Below, one piece after another: positions 9,672 to 17,374 of a stretch of 64,000 bases of DNA. Under the pieces are notes generated by a model, which was not told the DNA's origin, ran no database searches, and saw only the letters and a program-made list of their open reading frames with translations. Every line of letters begins with the position of its first letter. Positions within the stretch are counted from its first letter, which is position 1. The DNA is from Dyadobacter chenhuakuii (GTDB taxonomy: Bacteria > Bacteroidota > Bacteroidia > Cytophagales > Spirosomataceae). Position numbers and translations under genes: made by a program. Location: positions 186,001 through 250,000 of the forward strand of contig NZ_CP098805.1 of the NCBI RefSeq assembly GCF_023821985.2, in the 5' to 3' direction.

Positions 9672-11033
9672 TTAATAGTTCATTTGCCCAAGGGCTTTTT
9701 GCACATCGATCTTACTGGCCAGAGTCTGGTAGAGCGCATTGTAATAACTGATGCGTGCCAATCGCAGGTCGGTTTCCGAGGTTACCACTTCCAGATAGGT
9801 TTTAATGCCTGATTTATATTGGAGCTGGATGACATCATATACTTCGCGGGCCAGGTCCATATTATCCTTCTGGGCAAGCAGATTCGTCAGATTGCCTTTG
9901 TAGTTAGCCAGCGCCTGCGAGTATTCGGCGCTCACATTCATTTGAAGGCCTTTTATGTCCCAATCAAGCCGTTTGATCTGCCATTCTGCGGCCTTGGTGT
10001 TGGCCTTTCTTTTACCGCCCTGGTAAAGGGGCAGCGAAAGCGTCAGCAGTCCGAAGGAATTGGGATAATTCTTGTTGTAAAGATCGGTAAACTGGTTATT
10101 CTGAAAGTTCAGGTTGTAAGCCCCGTTGAGCGAAATATTAGGCAGATAGCTCCATTTGTTATATTGAAGATTTGCTTCCAAAAGCTTTTTCTGCGTGCTC
10201 AGCAGCTGAAATTCTATGCGCGAGTTCAGATCCAGATTTTGCAGCGTATCCAGCGATATCTCTCTTTCCATCTGCAATGTGTCATAGGCGATCGCTAGCT
10301 GCTTGTCGGATGGGTAACCCATTAACGATTTCAGATAATCGAGCTTGGCTTTCAAAAGCTCCTCATTGCTTTTCTTGCTGGCTTTGGTGTTGTTAAGCGA
10401 AATGGTCGCACGCTTAAAATCAATTTTATCAGCAATTCCTGACTTGTATTGATTTTCTGCATCCTTTAAGCTTCTTTCCAGGCGCTGAATATCTTCCTGA
10501 GCTACATCAATCTGCTGGGTCGTTGCCAGCACATCATAAAATGCTTTGGAAACATTGACGGCAATGTCGGTCTTATTAAAGGAAGTGTTCTGGCTGGCCT
10601 GTAAGAGCACGTCTCTTTTGGTCTGGTTTGCCAACAGCACATCGCGGTTGAAGATCTGCTGCGATAATGTGAACTGCGCTGCGGAAATGTTGCTGACACC
10701 AAGCTTTACGGGATTACCGGCAATGATGCTGGTCTGCACGATAAAGTTGTGCTGCAAGTTGTAATTGAAATTGATCTGCGGATACCAGTCGGCAAGCCTG
10801 CTGCGAATCTGATTTTCGGTAATCCGCTCATCGATCAGCGATTGCTGAACAATGGGCTGGTTTTTAATGGCGTAGTCAACAACCGCCTGCAAAGTTGCCT
10901 GCTCCAATAAGGGCGCCTCTTTGGAACTTTCCTGAATGGCCTGAGAAAATATCGGGCAAAAAGAAGTGAGTGAAAGCAGTGCCGAGCTAAGCGCCAAACG
11001 CATTGTTTTTTGTGGCTTAGACCAATACTTCAT
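9672..11033 (-). CDS. TolC-family outer-membrane efflux channel
   Basis: A 453-residue TolC/OEP-family protein forming the outer-membrane duct of the RND pump. A signal peptide is followed by two repeats of the long coiled helices typical of OEP domains, for example the regions around QIDVAQEDIQRLERSLKDAE and LLAQKDNMDLAREVYDVIQ, and strand segments such as YSQALANY and ISYYNALYQTLASKIDVQKA near the end. It is the first gene of the operon, so the promoter must lie in the 405-bp region upstream, where a 12-bp palindrome is present. Having all three pump parts in one operon means it need not share a generic TolC. Confidence 0.95.
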   Translation of the reverse strand: MKYWSKPQKTMRLALSSALLSLTSFCPIFSQAIQESSKEAPLLEQATLQAVVDYAIKNQPIVQQSLIDERITENQIRSRLADWYPQINFNYNLQHNFIVQTSIIAGNPVKLGVSNISAAQFTLSQQIFNRDVLLANQTKRDVLLQASQNTSFNKTDIAVNVSKAFYDVLATTQQIDVAQEDIQRLERSLKDAENQYKSGIADKIDFKRATISLNNTKASKKSNEELLKAKLDYLKSLMGYPSDKQLAIAYDTLQMEREISLDTLQNLDLNSRIEFQLLSTQKKLLEANLQYNKWSYLPNISLNGAYNLNFQNNQFTDLYNKNYPNSFGLLTLSLPLYQGGKRKANTKAAEWQIKRLDWDIKGLQMNVSAEYSQALANYKGNLTNLLAQKDNMDLAREVYDVIQLQYKSGIKTYLEVVTSETDLRLARISYYNALYQTLASKIDVQKALGQMNY

Positions 11034-11438
11034 GTAGATTTTTATTTTATGAAACAGATAGATATTGACGCTTCAATAGCGCCGAGGTTAAGAACGGGAC
11101 CCGGTCGTCAGCTGTCGGTAGGGATAAAATCTAAGCCTGACTGGAAAATCACTGGGTGGGCTAAGGGATACATAAAAGGTTCAGGATGAAAAAATTTTGT
11201 ATACAAACGGTGACATAATAGCCGTAAAAAACAGCCCGTCAGGGTTCTTGGATTGTACTTATTAAGGATTTAAAACCCGGAATAGTTTCACGGTAACCAG
11301 TAAAAATTTGGGCTGCCAGGCAATCTTCTTCTAATAATCAAAATTTTAAAAGAAATTGTGCACAAACCCTGCCAGCTGCCGGAATGTGCTACGGATTGCA
11401 ATATTCATGGGAGCTTGCTGCGCGCGCCTGGCAGTTAC
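11034..11438. other. Intergenic region between symporter and RND operon
   Basis: About 405 bases between two minus-strand units. It should hold the RND operon promoter and the symporter transcript end. A perfect 12-bp palindrome lies at 11196-11207. A weak stem with a T-run on the minus strand (around 11224-11245) might terminate the symporter transcript. No gene was found. Confidence 0.45.
11196..11207. promoter_or_regulatory. Palindrome TTTGTATACAAA upstream of the RND operon, candidate operator
   Basis: The twelve bases read identically on both strands and lie about 163 bp upstream of the tolC-like start. Short perfect palindromes in this position are commonly repressor operators of efflux operons, but no regulator gene is adjacent, so this is inference. 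Confidence 0.35.
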
Positions 11439-13142
11439 TTACAACGCATTCACCTCTTGGGCAGGTTGGGGCCAGATCTTTTCAAGGATCAGCGCAAAGA
11501 ATATAACAAGGGCGCAGCCGATCAGGTTAAGCCATAGAAAGGCAGTCAGATCCAGCCAGTAGCTGAGAACCACAAATATTTCACCCAGTATACTGGCAAA
11601 AAACACAGCCCTGCTACCGATTTTGGGAAAATAAAATGCGACCAGGAATATGCCCAGGATCACCCCATAAAACAATGAACCCAGAATGTTAACGGCCTCG
11701 ATCATACTGCCCAGCCGGGAGGCATACTGGGCAACGCCAATGCAGAAGACGCCCCAGAAGAATGTTGCCCAGCGGGAGGCTGCCACGTAATTGCGCGAAT
11801 CATCATCTTTATGCACCATCCGTTTGTAAATATCCACAATGCTGCAAGAAGCCAGCGAGTTGTAAGCCGATGCCACCGAGCCCATTGACGCCAGCAGGAT
11901 CACCGCAATCAGCAAACCAACCATTCCTACCGGCAGGTAATCAATCACAAATCTTAGAAAAATGTAGTTAACATCATTGATCTCGGCTCCATTGGCCTTT
12001 GAAAGCACGGCCCCGGCCTGTTTGCGCACATCCTGAACCTGGGTTTCGATCTTTGCCAGCGCAGTGCGGGACTGTTCAATGGCGGGCTCATCATCTTTTT
12101 TCAGCGCGCGCGTCAGCTCCATCACGTGCGGGCGCTTGGCGGCCTGAATGGCATCGTGCCGGGTTTCGAGCTTTTGGTATTCGGCCGCATACTGCGTTTT
12201 TCTGACCTGCTCCACGGCCGTTTCATTAAAGAACAGCGGCGGATTTGTAAACTGATAAAATGCAAAAACCAAAACGCCCACCAGCAGAATCATAAACTGC
12301 ATCGGGATCTTTAAAAGACCATTCATGGCCAGCCCCAGCTTGCTTTGTCCCTGAGAGCTTCCCGTCAGAAACCGCCCGACCTGCGACTGATCCGTTCCAA
12401 AATAGGATAGTTGCAGAAAGAAACCACCGATCAGCCCTGACCATACATTATAACGGTTATTTAAATCAAAAGTAAAATCAATCAGATTAATCTTGCCCAT
12501 CTTACCCGCCACGTGCAGCGCATCACTAAAGGAGACATCATTAGGCAAAAAACGAACAACCATTACGCCGGCAATCACCATTCCAACTGTGATGATGCCC
12601 ATCTGCTGCAAGTGCGTGTGAGAAACCGCGCGGCTGCCGCCTGCAATGGTATAGAGCATGACAATGCCTCCGGAAATAATATTAGTCCACATAATGTCCC
12701 AACCCAGGATAGCAGAAAGAATCAGCGAAGGCGCATAGATGGAAAGCCCAGTGGAAAGTCCGCGCTGCAAAAGAAAAAGAAACGATGTGAGCGCGCGCGT
12801 TCGAAGGTCGAAGCGCCTTTCCAGGAACTCGTAGGCCGTAAATATTTTAAGCTGGCCAAATTTGGGCACAAATGTGATACAAAGCACCACCATAGCAAGC
12901 GGCAAACCAAAATAGAACTGCACGAACCGCATGCCGTCCGTATAAGCCTGACCCGGAGCAGATAAAAACGTAATAGCGCTGGCCTGCGTGGCCATCAATG
13001 ACAGTGTTACGTGATACCAGGGCATGGACTGCCCGGCCAGTAAAAACGAGTCCATCGTATGCTTCTCGCGGCTGCGATAAATTCCGTAGGCAACAACAAA
13101 TATCAGTGTGAGTGAGAGTACAATCCAGTCCAGCGAGCTCAT
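11439..13142 (-). CDS. Sodium:solute symporter (SSS family)
   Basis: A 567-residue secondary transporter of the SSS/SGLT family, importing a solute with Na+. The N-terminus begins with a membrane helix (IVLSLTLIFVVAYG), followed by the conserved DSFLLAGQSMPWYHV and LSLMATQASAITFLSAPGQ segments and later GGFFLQLSYFGTDQSQVGRF, characteristic of SSS proteins. The core has about 13 membrane segments. A charged, helical insertion of roughly 90 residues (about 300-392, rich in K, E and A) interrupts the core between two helices. The ATG overlaps the stop of a 55-codon membrane peptide as ATGA, implying translational coupling. Substrate is unknown. Confidence 0.93.
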   Translation of the reverse strand: MSSLDWIVLSLTLIFVVAYGIYRSREKHTMDSFLLAGQSMPWYHVTLSLMATQASAITFLSAPGQAYTDGMRFVQFYFGLPLAMVVLCITFVPKFGQLKIFTAYEFLERRFDLRTRALTSFLFLLQRGLSTGLSIYAPSLILSAILGWDIMWTNIISGGIVMLYTIAGGSRAVSHTHLQQMGIITVGMVIAGVMVVRFLPNDVSFSDALHVAGKMGKINLIDFTFDLNNRYNVWSGLIGGFFLQLSYFGTDQSQVGRFLTGSSQGQSKLGLAMNGLLKIPMQFMILLVGVLVFAFYQFTNPPLFFNETAVEQVRKTQYAAEYQKLETRHDAIQAAKRPHVMELTRALKKDDEPAIEQSRTALAKIETQVQDVRKQAGAVLSKANGAEINDVNYIFLRFVIDYLPVGMVGLLIAVILLASMGSVASAYNSLASCSIVDIYKRMVHKDDDSRNYVAASRWATFFWGVFCIGVAQYASRLGSMIEAVNILGSLFYGVILGIFLVAFYFPKIGSRAVFFASILGEIFVVLSYWLDLTAFLWLNLIGCALVIFFALILEKIWPQPAQEVNAL

Positions 13143-13306
13143 TGAAAGTGTTTCATAAATAAATAGAAGAGGACAATCAGCAGAATGAGCGTGCCAATAA
13201 GCAGCTGATAAAGCTGTTTCCAGCTTTTGACAAATGGGGGTAATCCGTCGCGGTCAACCAGTTTTTTGCTATCCCCGTCCAGCGGGCTATGTTCGTTTAC
13301 ATTCAT
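13139..13306 (-). CDS. Small single-span membrane protein (55 aa) coupled to the symporter
   Basis: A 55-codon reading frame starts at ATG 13306 and stops at TGA 13139-13141, overlapping the symporter ATG by the classical ATGA arrangement. The first 30 residues are polar (MNVNEHSPLDGDSKKL, ending FVKSWKQ). A single strongly hydrophobic helix follows (LLIGTLILLIVLFYLF) and then a short basic tail, MKHFQ. The position and coupled start suggest an accessory subunit or assembly factor for the transporter; that role is inference. No family is recognised. The overlap, sensible membrane topology and operon position argue that it is real. Confidence 0.7.
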   Translation of the reverse strand: MNVNEHSPLDGDSKKLVDRDGLPPFVKSWKQLYQLLIGTLILLIVLFYLFMKHFQ

Positions 13307-13324
13307 CGAGAGCGGGTTCGGGGA

Positions 13325-13438
13325 TTAAGGCTGCGGGCAGCCGGGCATTTTGTTATCGGGCAGCGTGCCACCGGGTAACGTACCACCGGGCAGCGTGCCA
13401 CCGGTAAAAATAGAACGGTTTTTACATTGTTTTAGCAT
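13325..13438 (-). CDS. Possible 37-aa peptide with three GGTLP repeats
   Basis: A short frame from ATG 13438 to TAA 13325-13327 encodes a basic start (MLKQCKNRSIFT), three consecutive GGTLP pentapeptides and a tail DNKMPGCPQP. It ends 18 nt before the start of the small membrane protein on the same strand. The three 15-bp repeats differ at three bases, and all three changes are synonymous in this frame (GGC/GGT, and CTG/TTA, both Leu). In the opposite-strand frame one of the same changes replaces Ser by Asn. This supports coding but does not prove it. No function is assigned. Confidence 0.4.
   Translation of the reverse strand: MLKQCKNRSIFTGGTLPGGTLPGGTLPDNKMPGCPQP
13357..13404. repeat. 15-bp tandem repeat, 3.2 copies
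   Basis: Copies at 13357-13371, 13372-13386 and 13387-13401 plus three further bases. The unit is CGGGCAGCGTGCCAC; the middle copy differs at three positions. It underlies the GGTLP repeats of the putative minus-strand peptide. Confidence 0.9.
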
Positions 13439-13576
13439 GTGGGATGAAAATTGGGATGAACGGGTGGGCTGGCATTACGCAATTTATTGTTGCCGGTTAT
13501 TATCTTTACCTTTCCAATTATTTAGTAACTTTTGCCATCCGACTATTAAACCTCAACGTTAACCACTTCTATATTG

Positions 13577-15085
13577 ATGTCTACTTTCCGATTTCTACCT
13601 TTGATTGCCGTTGTGCTGGTGGCCGCACTGCCTGGATTGACACACGGCATGCCTCCGGTAAGCGCAGCCTTTCAAGATCAAACAACCCAAGGCGACACCA
13701 ATGAAATAACTTCCGGAGGAAAGGCTTGGGTAGAGTTTGCTGGTTACGGCTCGACTGCTTCCAGGACGCCTTTTTGGTTCCATGCAAATCAATGGGGTAT
13801 AGTGCCGACATCAGGTCAGATACTCAGTCTGCGCGCCGGAGTGGAAGCCAGGAGATTTTTAACAAAAGATTCTCAGTCCAAATCTAATTGGTCCGTTGTA
13901 TATGGAGCGGAGTTCGTAGCTAACGGCGCAGCGCACAGTAAATTCCTAATTCCACAGGCGTATGCAGGCCTTGCATTCAAAAGCTTTCAACTTACGGTCG
14001 GAAGGCGCAAACAATATGTTGGATTTAACGACAATGAACTTGGAACAGGTTCTTATATGTGGTCGGGCAACGCGCTTCCTATTCCGCGTATACAACTGGG
14101 TTTTGAAAATTATGTTCCTTTAATCAAAAACTTCATCTATTTCAAAGGCTTCTATTCTGACGGGCTATTAGACGGTAAAAGGCCGGTTACAAGTGAATTG
14201 AAACTACATAATAAAGGTTTGTTCGTTCGCTTAGGAAAGCCAACCGGAACGGTGCAGCTGCATGGAGGTTTCAACCATGCAGTGCAATGGGGCGGTAAAT
14301 CACCTTATTTTACAGAAAACGGCCAAATGCCTAGCGGTCTTGATAAATATTGGTATGTGATTACCGGATTCAAGCCGAACGGAAAGTTGAAAGATGTTTC
14401 GTCATTTGACAACGCTAATAGAATTGGTAACCATGTTGCGAGCCTTGACTTTGGTTTAGAGCTTAATTTGAAATCAGTCAACATCCTTTTTTATAGACAA
14501 AACCTGATTGAAGACGGATCGCTTTTTTATCTAAACAATGTCAAGGATGGATTAAATGGCGTGACATTTACTATGAAAAATCAAGAAGTCAGAAACTTCA
14601 CATTGGATAAGCTGACATTTGAAGTGTTGTATACAAAAAGTCAGGGTGGAAGTGAGGCAGTTGACGGCAATGCTATCCGGGGGAAAGACGACTATTTCAA
14701 TAATGCCCAGGTAAGGGACGGATGGTCCTATTATGGAAGAGGATTAGGGACACCTTTTATTACCCCACAGTCAGAAAACGACTGGCCGAGATACGCTGAT
14801 TTTTTTACTAATAATAACAGGGTTTGGGTTGTACACACAGGCATGAAAGGCAAGCTGACAGGTGCTATTTGGACAACCAAGCTATCCCTGTCGAGTAATC
14901 AGGGAACTTACGATGTTCCATTACCAAGTAAATTGCTCCAATTTTCCGGAGTTGTCGGTCTCGAAAAGCAAGTAGAGTGGCTAGGCGGCTCAGTTATTAA
15001 AGGTGCAGTTTCGGCTGATGCAGGTGAGTTTCTTGACGATGCTTTCGGACTGATGCTCTCAATCCGAAAGAATCTGTCGTTTTAA
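13577..15085 (+). CDS. Capsule-assembly Wzi-family outer-membrane protein (copy 1)
   Basis: About 502 residues with a signal peptide ending around THGMPPVSA, followed by a predicted outer-membrane beta-barrel. The protein matches the Wzi family, which in enterobacteria anchors group 1 capsule at the cell surface. Family-like segments are ASRTPFWFHANQWGIVP near the N-terminus, IPQAYAGLAFKSFQLTVGRR, and the C-terminal LMLSIRKNLSF with terminal Phe. A second Wzi of almost identical length lies in the EPS operon at 30350-31861; both have the TPFW..NQ(W/F)G motif, FKGF and DGLNGVT. The ATG at 13577 follows a TTG codon; ATG is preferred. Its stop directly abuts the convergent rfbD stop. Confidence 0.88.
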   Translation: MSTFRFLPLIAVVLVAALPGLTHGMPPVSAAFQDQTTQGDTNEITSGGKAWVEFAGYGSTASRTPFWFHANQWGIVPTSGQILSLRAGVEARRFLTKDSQSKSNWSVVYGAEFVANGAAHSKFLIPQAYAGLAFKSFQLTVGRRKQYVGFNDNELGTGSYMWSGNALPIPRIQLGFENYVPLIKNFIYFKGFYSDGLLDGKRPVTSELKLHNKGLFVRLGKPTGTVQLHGGFNHAVQWGGKSPYFTENGQMPSGLDKYWYVITGFKPNGKLKDVSSFDNANRIGNHVASLDFGLELNLKSVNILFYRQNLIEDGSLFYLNNVKDGLNGVTFTMKNQEVRNFTLDKLTFEVLYTKSQGGSEAVDGNAIRGKDDYFNNAQVRDGWSYYGRGLGTPFITPQSENDWPRYADFFTNNNRVWVVHTGMKGKLTGAIWTTKLSLSSNQGTYDVPLPSKLLQFSGVVGLEKQVEWLGGSVIKGAVSADAGEFLDDAFGLMLSIRKNLSF

Positions 15086-15949
15086 TTATTGCTGCTCTGC
15101 TGCAAGCCGCTGCAAACATTCTGCAAGGCTGTCTCTCCAATAAGGGATTTGAATAGAGAACGCCGTTTTGATTTTGGTTTTATCCATTACAGAATAGGCG
15201 GGGCGAACCGCCTTGGTCACGTATTCTGATGTCTTAACTGGATTAAGCTGGACCTGTGTTCCGCTGATGTCAAAAACAGCTTTGGCAAAGTCGTACCATG
15301 AAGTCACGCCCTCGTTGCTATAATGGTAAATACCGTACTCCTTGCTTCCAGATTCAATGATATCCAAAATTGCCCCCGCCAGGTCAATAGCATAAGTAGG
15401 AGAGCCCACCTGATCTATGATCACTCCAAGTTGATCTCTCTCTTTACCCAGCCTTAGCATTGTTTTAACAAAGTTATTGCCGTACTCAGAATAAAGCCAG
15501 CTTGTTCGGAGCGTGAAGTGTTCAGGCAAAATTTCCGCGATGGCTGCCTCACCTTCAAGCTTGGTCAATCCGTAAATATTTTCTGGTTCTGCTGGATCCG
15601 TCTCAGTCAACATGCCGGTTACATTGCCTTTAAAAACGAAGTCGGTAGATATGTGAATGAGATTCGCGCCATGTGCGGCACAGGCTCTCGCAATATTAGC
15701 AGCCCCATCCCTGTTCACTTTTAGGCAGATTTCCTGTTCGTCTTCGGCTTTGTCTACGGCCGTGTAAGCGGCGCAGTTGATGACGAAGGAAGGTTTTTCT
15801 ACTGAGAATAATTTATTGAGAAGCTCTGCATCTAATATGTTGCCATCCTGTTCTGACGGGAATGATATGTCTGTAATGCTTCTTTCGGTCGCTACTTTTT
15901 TCAGGCAACTACCCAGTTGGCCTGATGCGCCTAATACTACTATTCTCAT
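15086..15949 (-). CDS. rfbD: dTDP-4-dehydrorhamnose reductase
   Basis: A 287-residue short-chain dehydrogenase of the RmlD type, which makes the last step of dTDP-L-rhamnose synthesis (NADPH-dependent reduction of dTDP-4-keto-L-rhamnose). It has the Rossmann motif GASGQLG at residues 7-13, ISTDFVFKG, the catalytic YGLTK motif near residue 130, LRTSWLYSEYGNNFVKTM and IIDQVGSPTYAIDLA, all typical of RmlD. The rmlA, rmlB and rmlC genes are not in the window. It lies at the left edge of the EPS locus, so rhamnose may be part of the polymer or of another glycan. The stop abuts the convergent wzi-like stop with no intervening bases. Confidence 0.93.
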   Translation of the reverse strand: MRIVVLGASGQLGSCLKKVATERSITDISFPSEQDGNILDAELLNKLFSVEKPSFVINCAAYTAVDKAEDEQEICLKVNRDGAANIARACAAHGANLIHISTDFVFKGNVTGMLTETDPAEPENIYGLTKLEGEAAIAEILPEHFTLRTSWLYSEYGNNFVKTMLRLGKERDQLGVIIDQVGSPTYAIDLAGAILDIIESGSKEYGIYHYSNEGVTSWYDFAKAVFDISGTQVQLNPVKTSEYVTKAVRPAYSVMDKTKIKTAFSIQIPYWRDSLAECLQRLAAEQQ

Positions 15950-16006
15950 GTATCCTTGTTGAAAAACGTTCGAGGCAAAGATAAGGAATGAAGGAGCTTA
16001 GCAAAA

Positions 16007-17197
16007 TTATTTATTGATAATAAGCTTTTTTGAATTAATAATTCCGTCCAAATTTTCCATGCTTAATATGTAGATACCAGAAGAAAGTAACCGAACATCA
16101 ATTCCTCTGTCTGCCGACTTCGCGTCGATCCATGTTTTTCCAGTTAGGTCCTGGATCACAATGCGTCTAACGCGCTCAAAATTTGCACCCTGAACAAAAA
16201 CGCGATCACTAGCAGGGTTAGGATATATACTAATAGACACCTCTTCTACCCGACCAAATTTTACAAATATCGGCTTACGGGTAACAGTTCCCTCCGGGAA
16301 AGTAGTTTTTAAACGATAAAAGTTTTTGCCCTTGGCGGGATTTAGGTCTTCCGCAAAATATCGAGATGAAACAGAATTGACTGCTGCCACACTAGCCACC
16401 TGCTCCCAGCTGGTGCTGTCGGTACTTTTTTCCACAGTGTATTTGATTGCCGTTATAGAGTCTGTATTCCATTCTAACTTAATTCTTTGGTTATTTGCGC
16501 TTCCACTGAAACTCGTAGTGGCTAACGCTGGTGCCGCGGCAGTTGACGCTGGATCGGCACCAAACGTGTACACGTTGTAGGTGTTTGGCACAATGAGAAG
16601 ATTTGTAGTGATGGACCCACTGCTGTGGGAGCTTTGACCTCCTAAAATAGACGTTGCATCATAAGTAGATGCAATTTTTACCCATTTTTTGCCATCCCAC
16701 CCGACAATGTATAATTTTGTCAGGTTTCCGTTGTTTAGCAATTGGGCTATCCCACTCTGGCTATCCCAAGTCAGGGTAATTCTGGTTTTCGTGCTACCAT
16801 TAATATCCCAATACTCTTTTGTTGATATAACCTTCACGGCCGCTTCCTTTTGTGATGTTGGAAACGGAGCGCCTAAGGGCAATGGCCCATAATTTCCTCC
16901 TTTTGGATTGCTAGTGACTGCCACATTTGGGTTTGCACCATAATAGGCTCCCAAGGTTCCGTCTGCACTAACTGCAAATGGTCTAAATCGTCCATTGTCT
17001 CCAACAGGGAATGTAAAACGAGATGCTCCTGAAACCTGAACATAGCCATCAACGTAGTAACTTGTAATAGCAGAGGTGCTGACGAATGTTACCTTTCCAA
17101 TGGAACTTTTCCGCTCAGCAGAGATATGGCCAGCTGATTGCGCTTCACAAAAGTTGTGGTATGCAAATATGATTAGGATGAACAAAAGCTTTTTCAT
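16007..17197 (-). CDS. T9SS type A sorting-domain surface protein
   Basis: A 396-residue secreted protein. A signal peptide (residues 1-20, ending CEAQ) is followed by a domain (about 22-190) with the landmarks YVDGYV, FTFPVGDN, RPFAV, GTLGAYYGANP, EYWDING, LTWDSQS and LYIVGWDGKKW. The 1548-residue protein encoded at 19115 starts with the same domain. Then comes a fibronectin-III-like segment (about 225-320) and a type A T9SS C-terminal domain (ISIYPNPASDRVFV to KKLIINK) that directs export across the outer membrane and surface attachment. No enzymatic motif is seen. A TAnnTTTG promoter element lies 36 bp upstream. It flanks the EPS phosphoglycosyltransferase, so a role in the EPS matrix is plausible but inferred. 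Confidence 0.85.
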   Translation of the reverse strand: MKKLLFILIIFAYHNFCEAQSAGHISAERKSSIGKVTFVSTSAITSYYVDGYVQVSGASRFTFPVGDNGRFRPFAVSADGTLGAYYGANPNVAVTSNPKGGNYGPLPLGAPFPTSQKEAAVKVISTKEYWDINGSTKTRITLTWDSQSGIAQLLNNGNLTKLYIVGWDGKKWVKIASTYDATSILGGQSSHSSGSITTNLLIVPNTYNVYTFGADPASTAAAPALATTSFSGSANNQRIKLEWNTDSITAIKYTVEKSTDSTSWEQVASVAAVNSVSSRYFAEDLNPAKGKNFYRLKTTFPEGTVTRKPIFVKFGRVEEVSISIYPNPASDRVFVQGANFERVRRIVIQDLTGKTWIDAKSADRGIDVRLLSSGIYILSMENLDGIINSKKLIINK

Positions 17198-17230
17198 TCC
17201 AATAAATATTACAATCGTAGAATTTTTATA

Positions 17231-17284
17231 CTACAAATATAAAATAAATTGTATTGAAAGAGTAGTATTAATTCATATTTGTAG
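17231..17284. repeat. Inverted repeat CTACAAATAT / ATATTTGTAG upstream of the T9SS gene
   Basis: Perfect 10-bp arms at 17231-17240 and 17275-17284, separated by 34 bases. The left arm overlaps the minus-strand -7 element. The spacer contains an AATTGTATT element. Confidence 0.5.
17234..17241 (-). promoter_or_regulatory. Bacteroidota-type -7 element TATATTTG upstream of the T9SS gene
   Basis: The sequence matches the TAnnTTTG consensus of the main Bacteroidota sigma factor and lies 36 bp before the ATG at 17197. No clear -33 TTTG was found at the expected spacing. Confidence 0.45.
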
Positions 17285-17303
17285 AATAAATACTATTTCG
17301 CTT

Positions 17304-17358
17304 AAAAGAGAGGCCCCTGATTTTAGGTTGTCACACCAAAATCAGGGGCCTCTCTTTT
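17304..17358 (-). terminator. Strong rho-independent terminator after the phosphoglycosyltransferase gene
   Basis: Perfect 21-bp arms (17304-17324 and 17338-17358, core GAGAGGCCCCTGA) enclose a 13-base loop. On the minus strand the stem ends in TTTT, 17 bp after the stop of the gene at 17375. A T-run on the plus strand makes it potentially bidirectional. Confidence 0.88.
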
Positions 17359-17374
17359 TAATTAGCGCAATCGC

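Noticed and set aside
13350..13562. Plus-strand 70-codon frame with VPPG repeats
   Set aside because: One of the repeat differences is non-synonymous in this frame, whereas all are synonymous on the minus strand, and the C-terminal part has no domain. The minus-strand frame is the better coding candidate.
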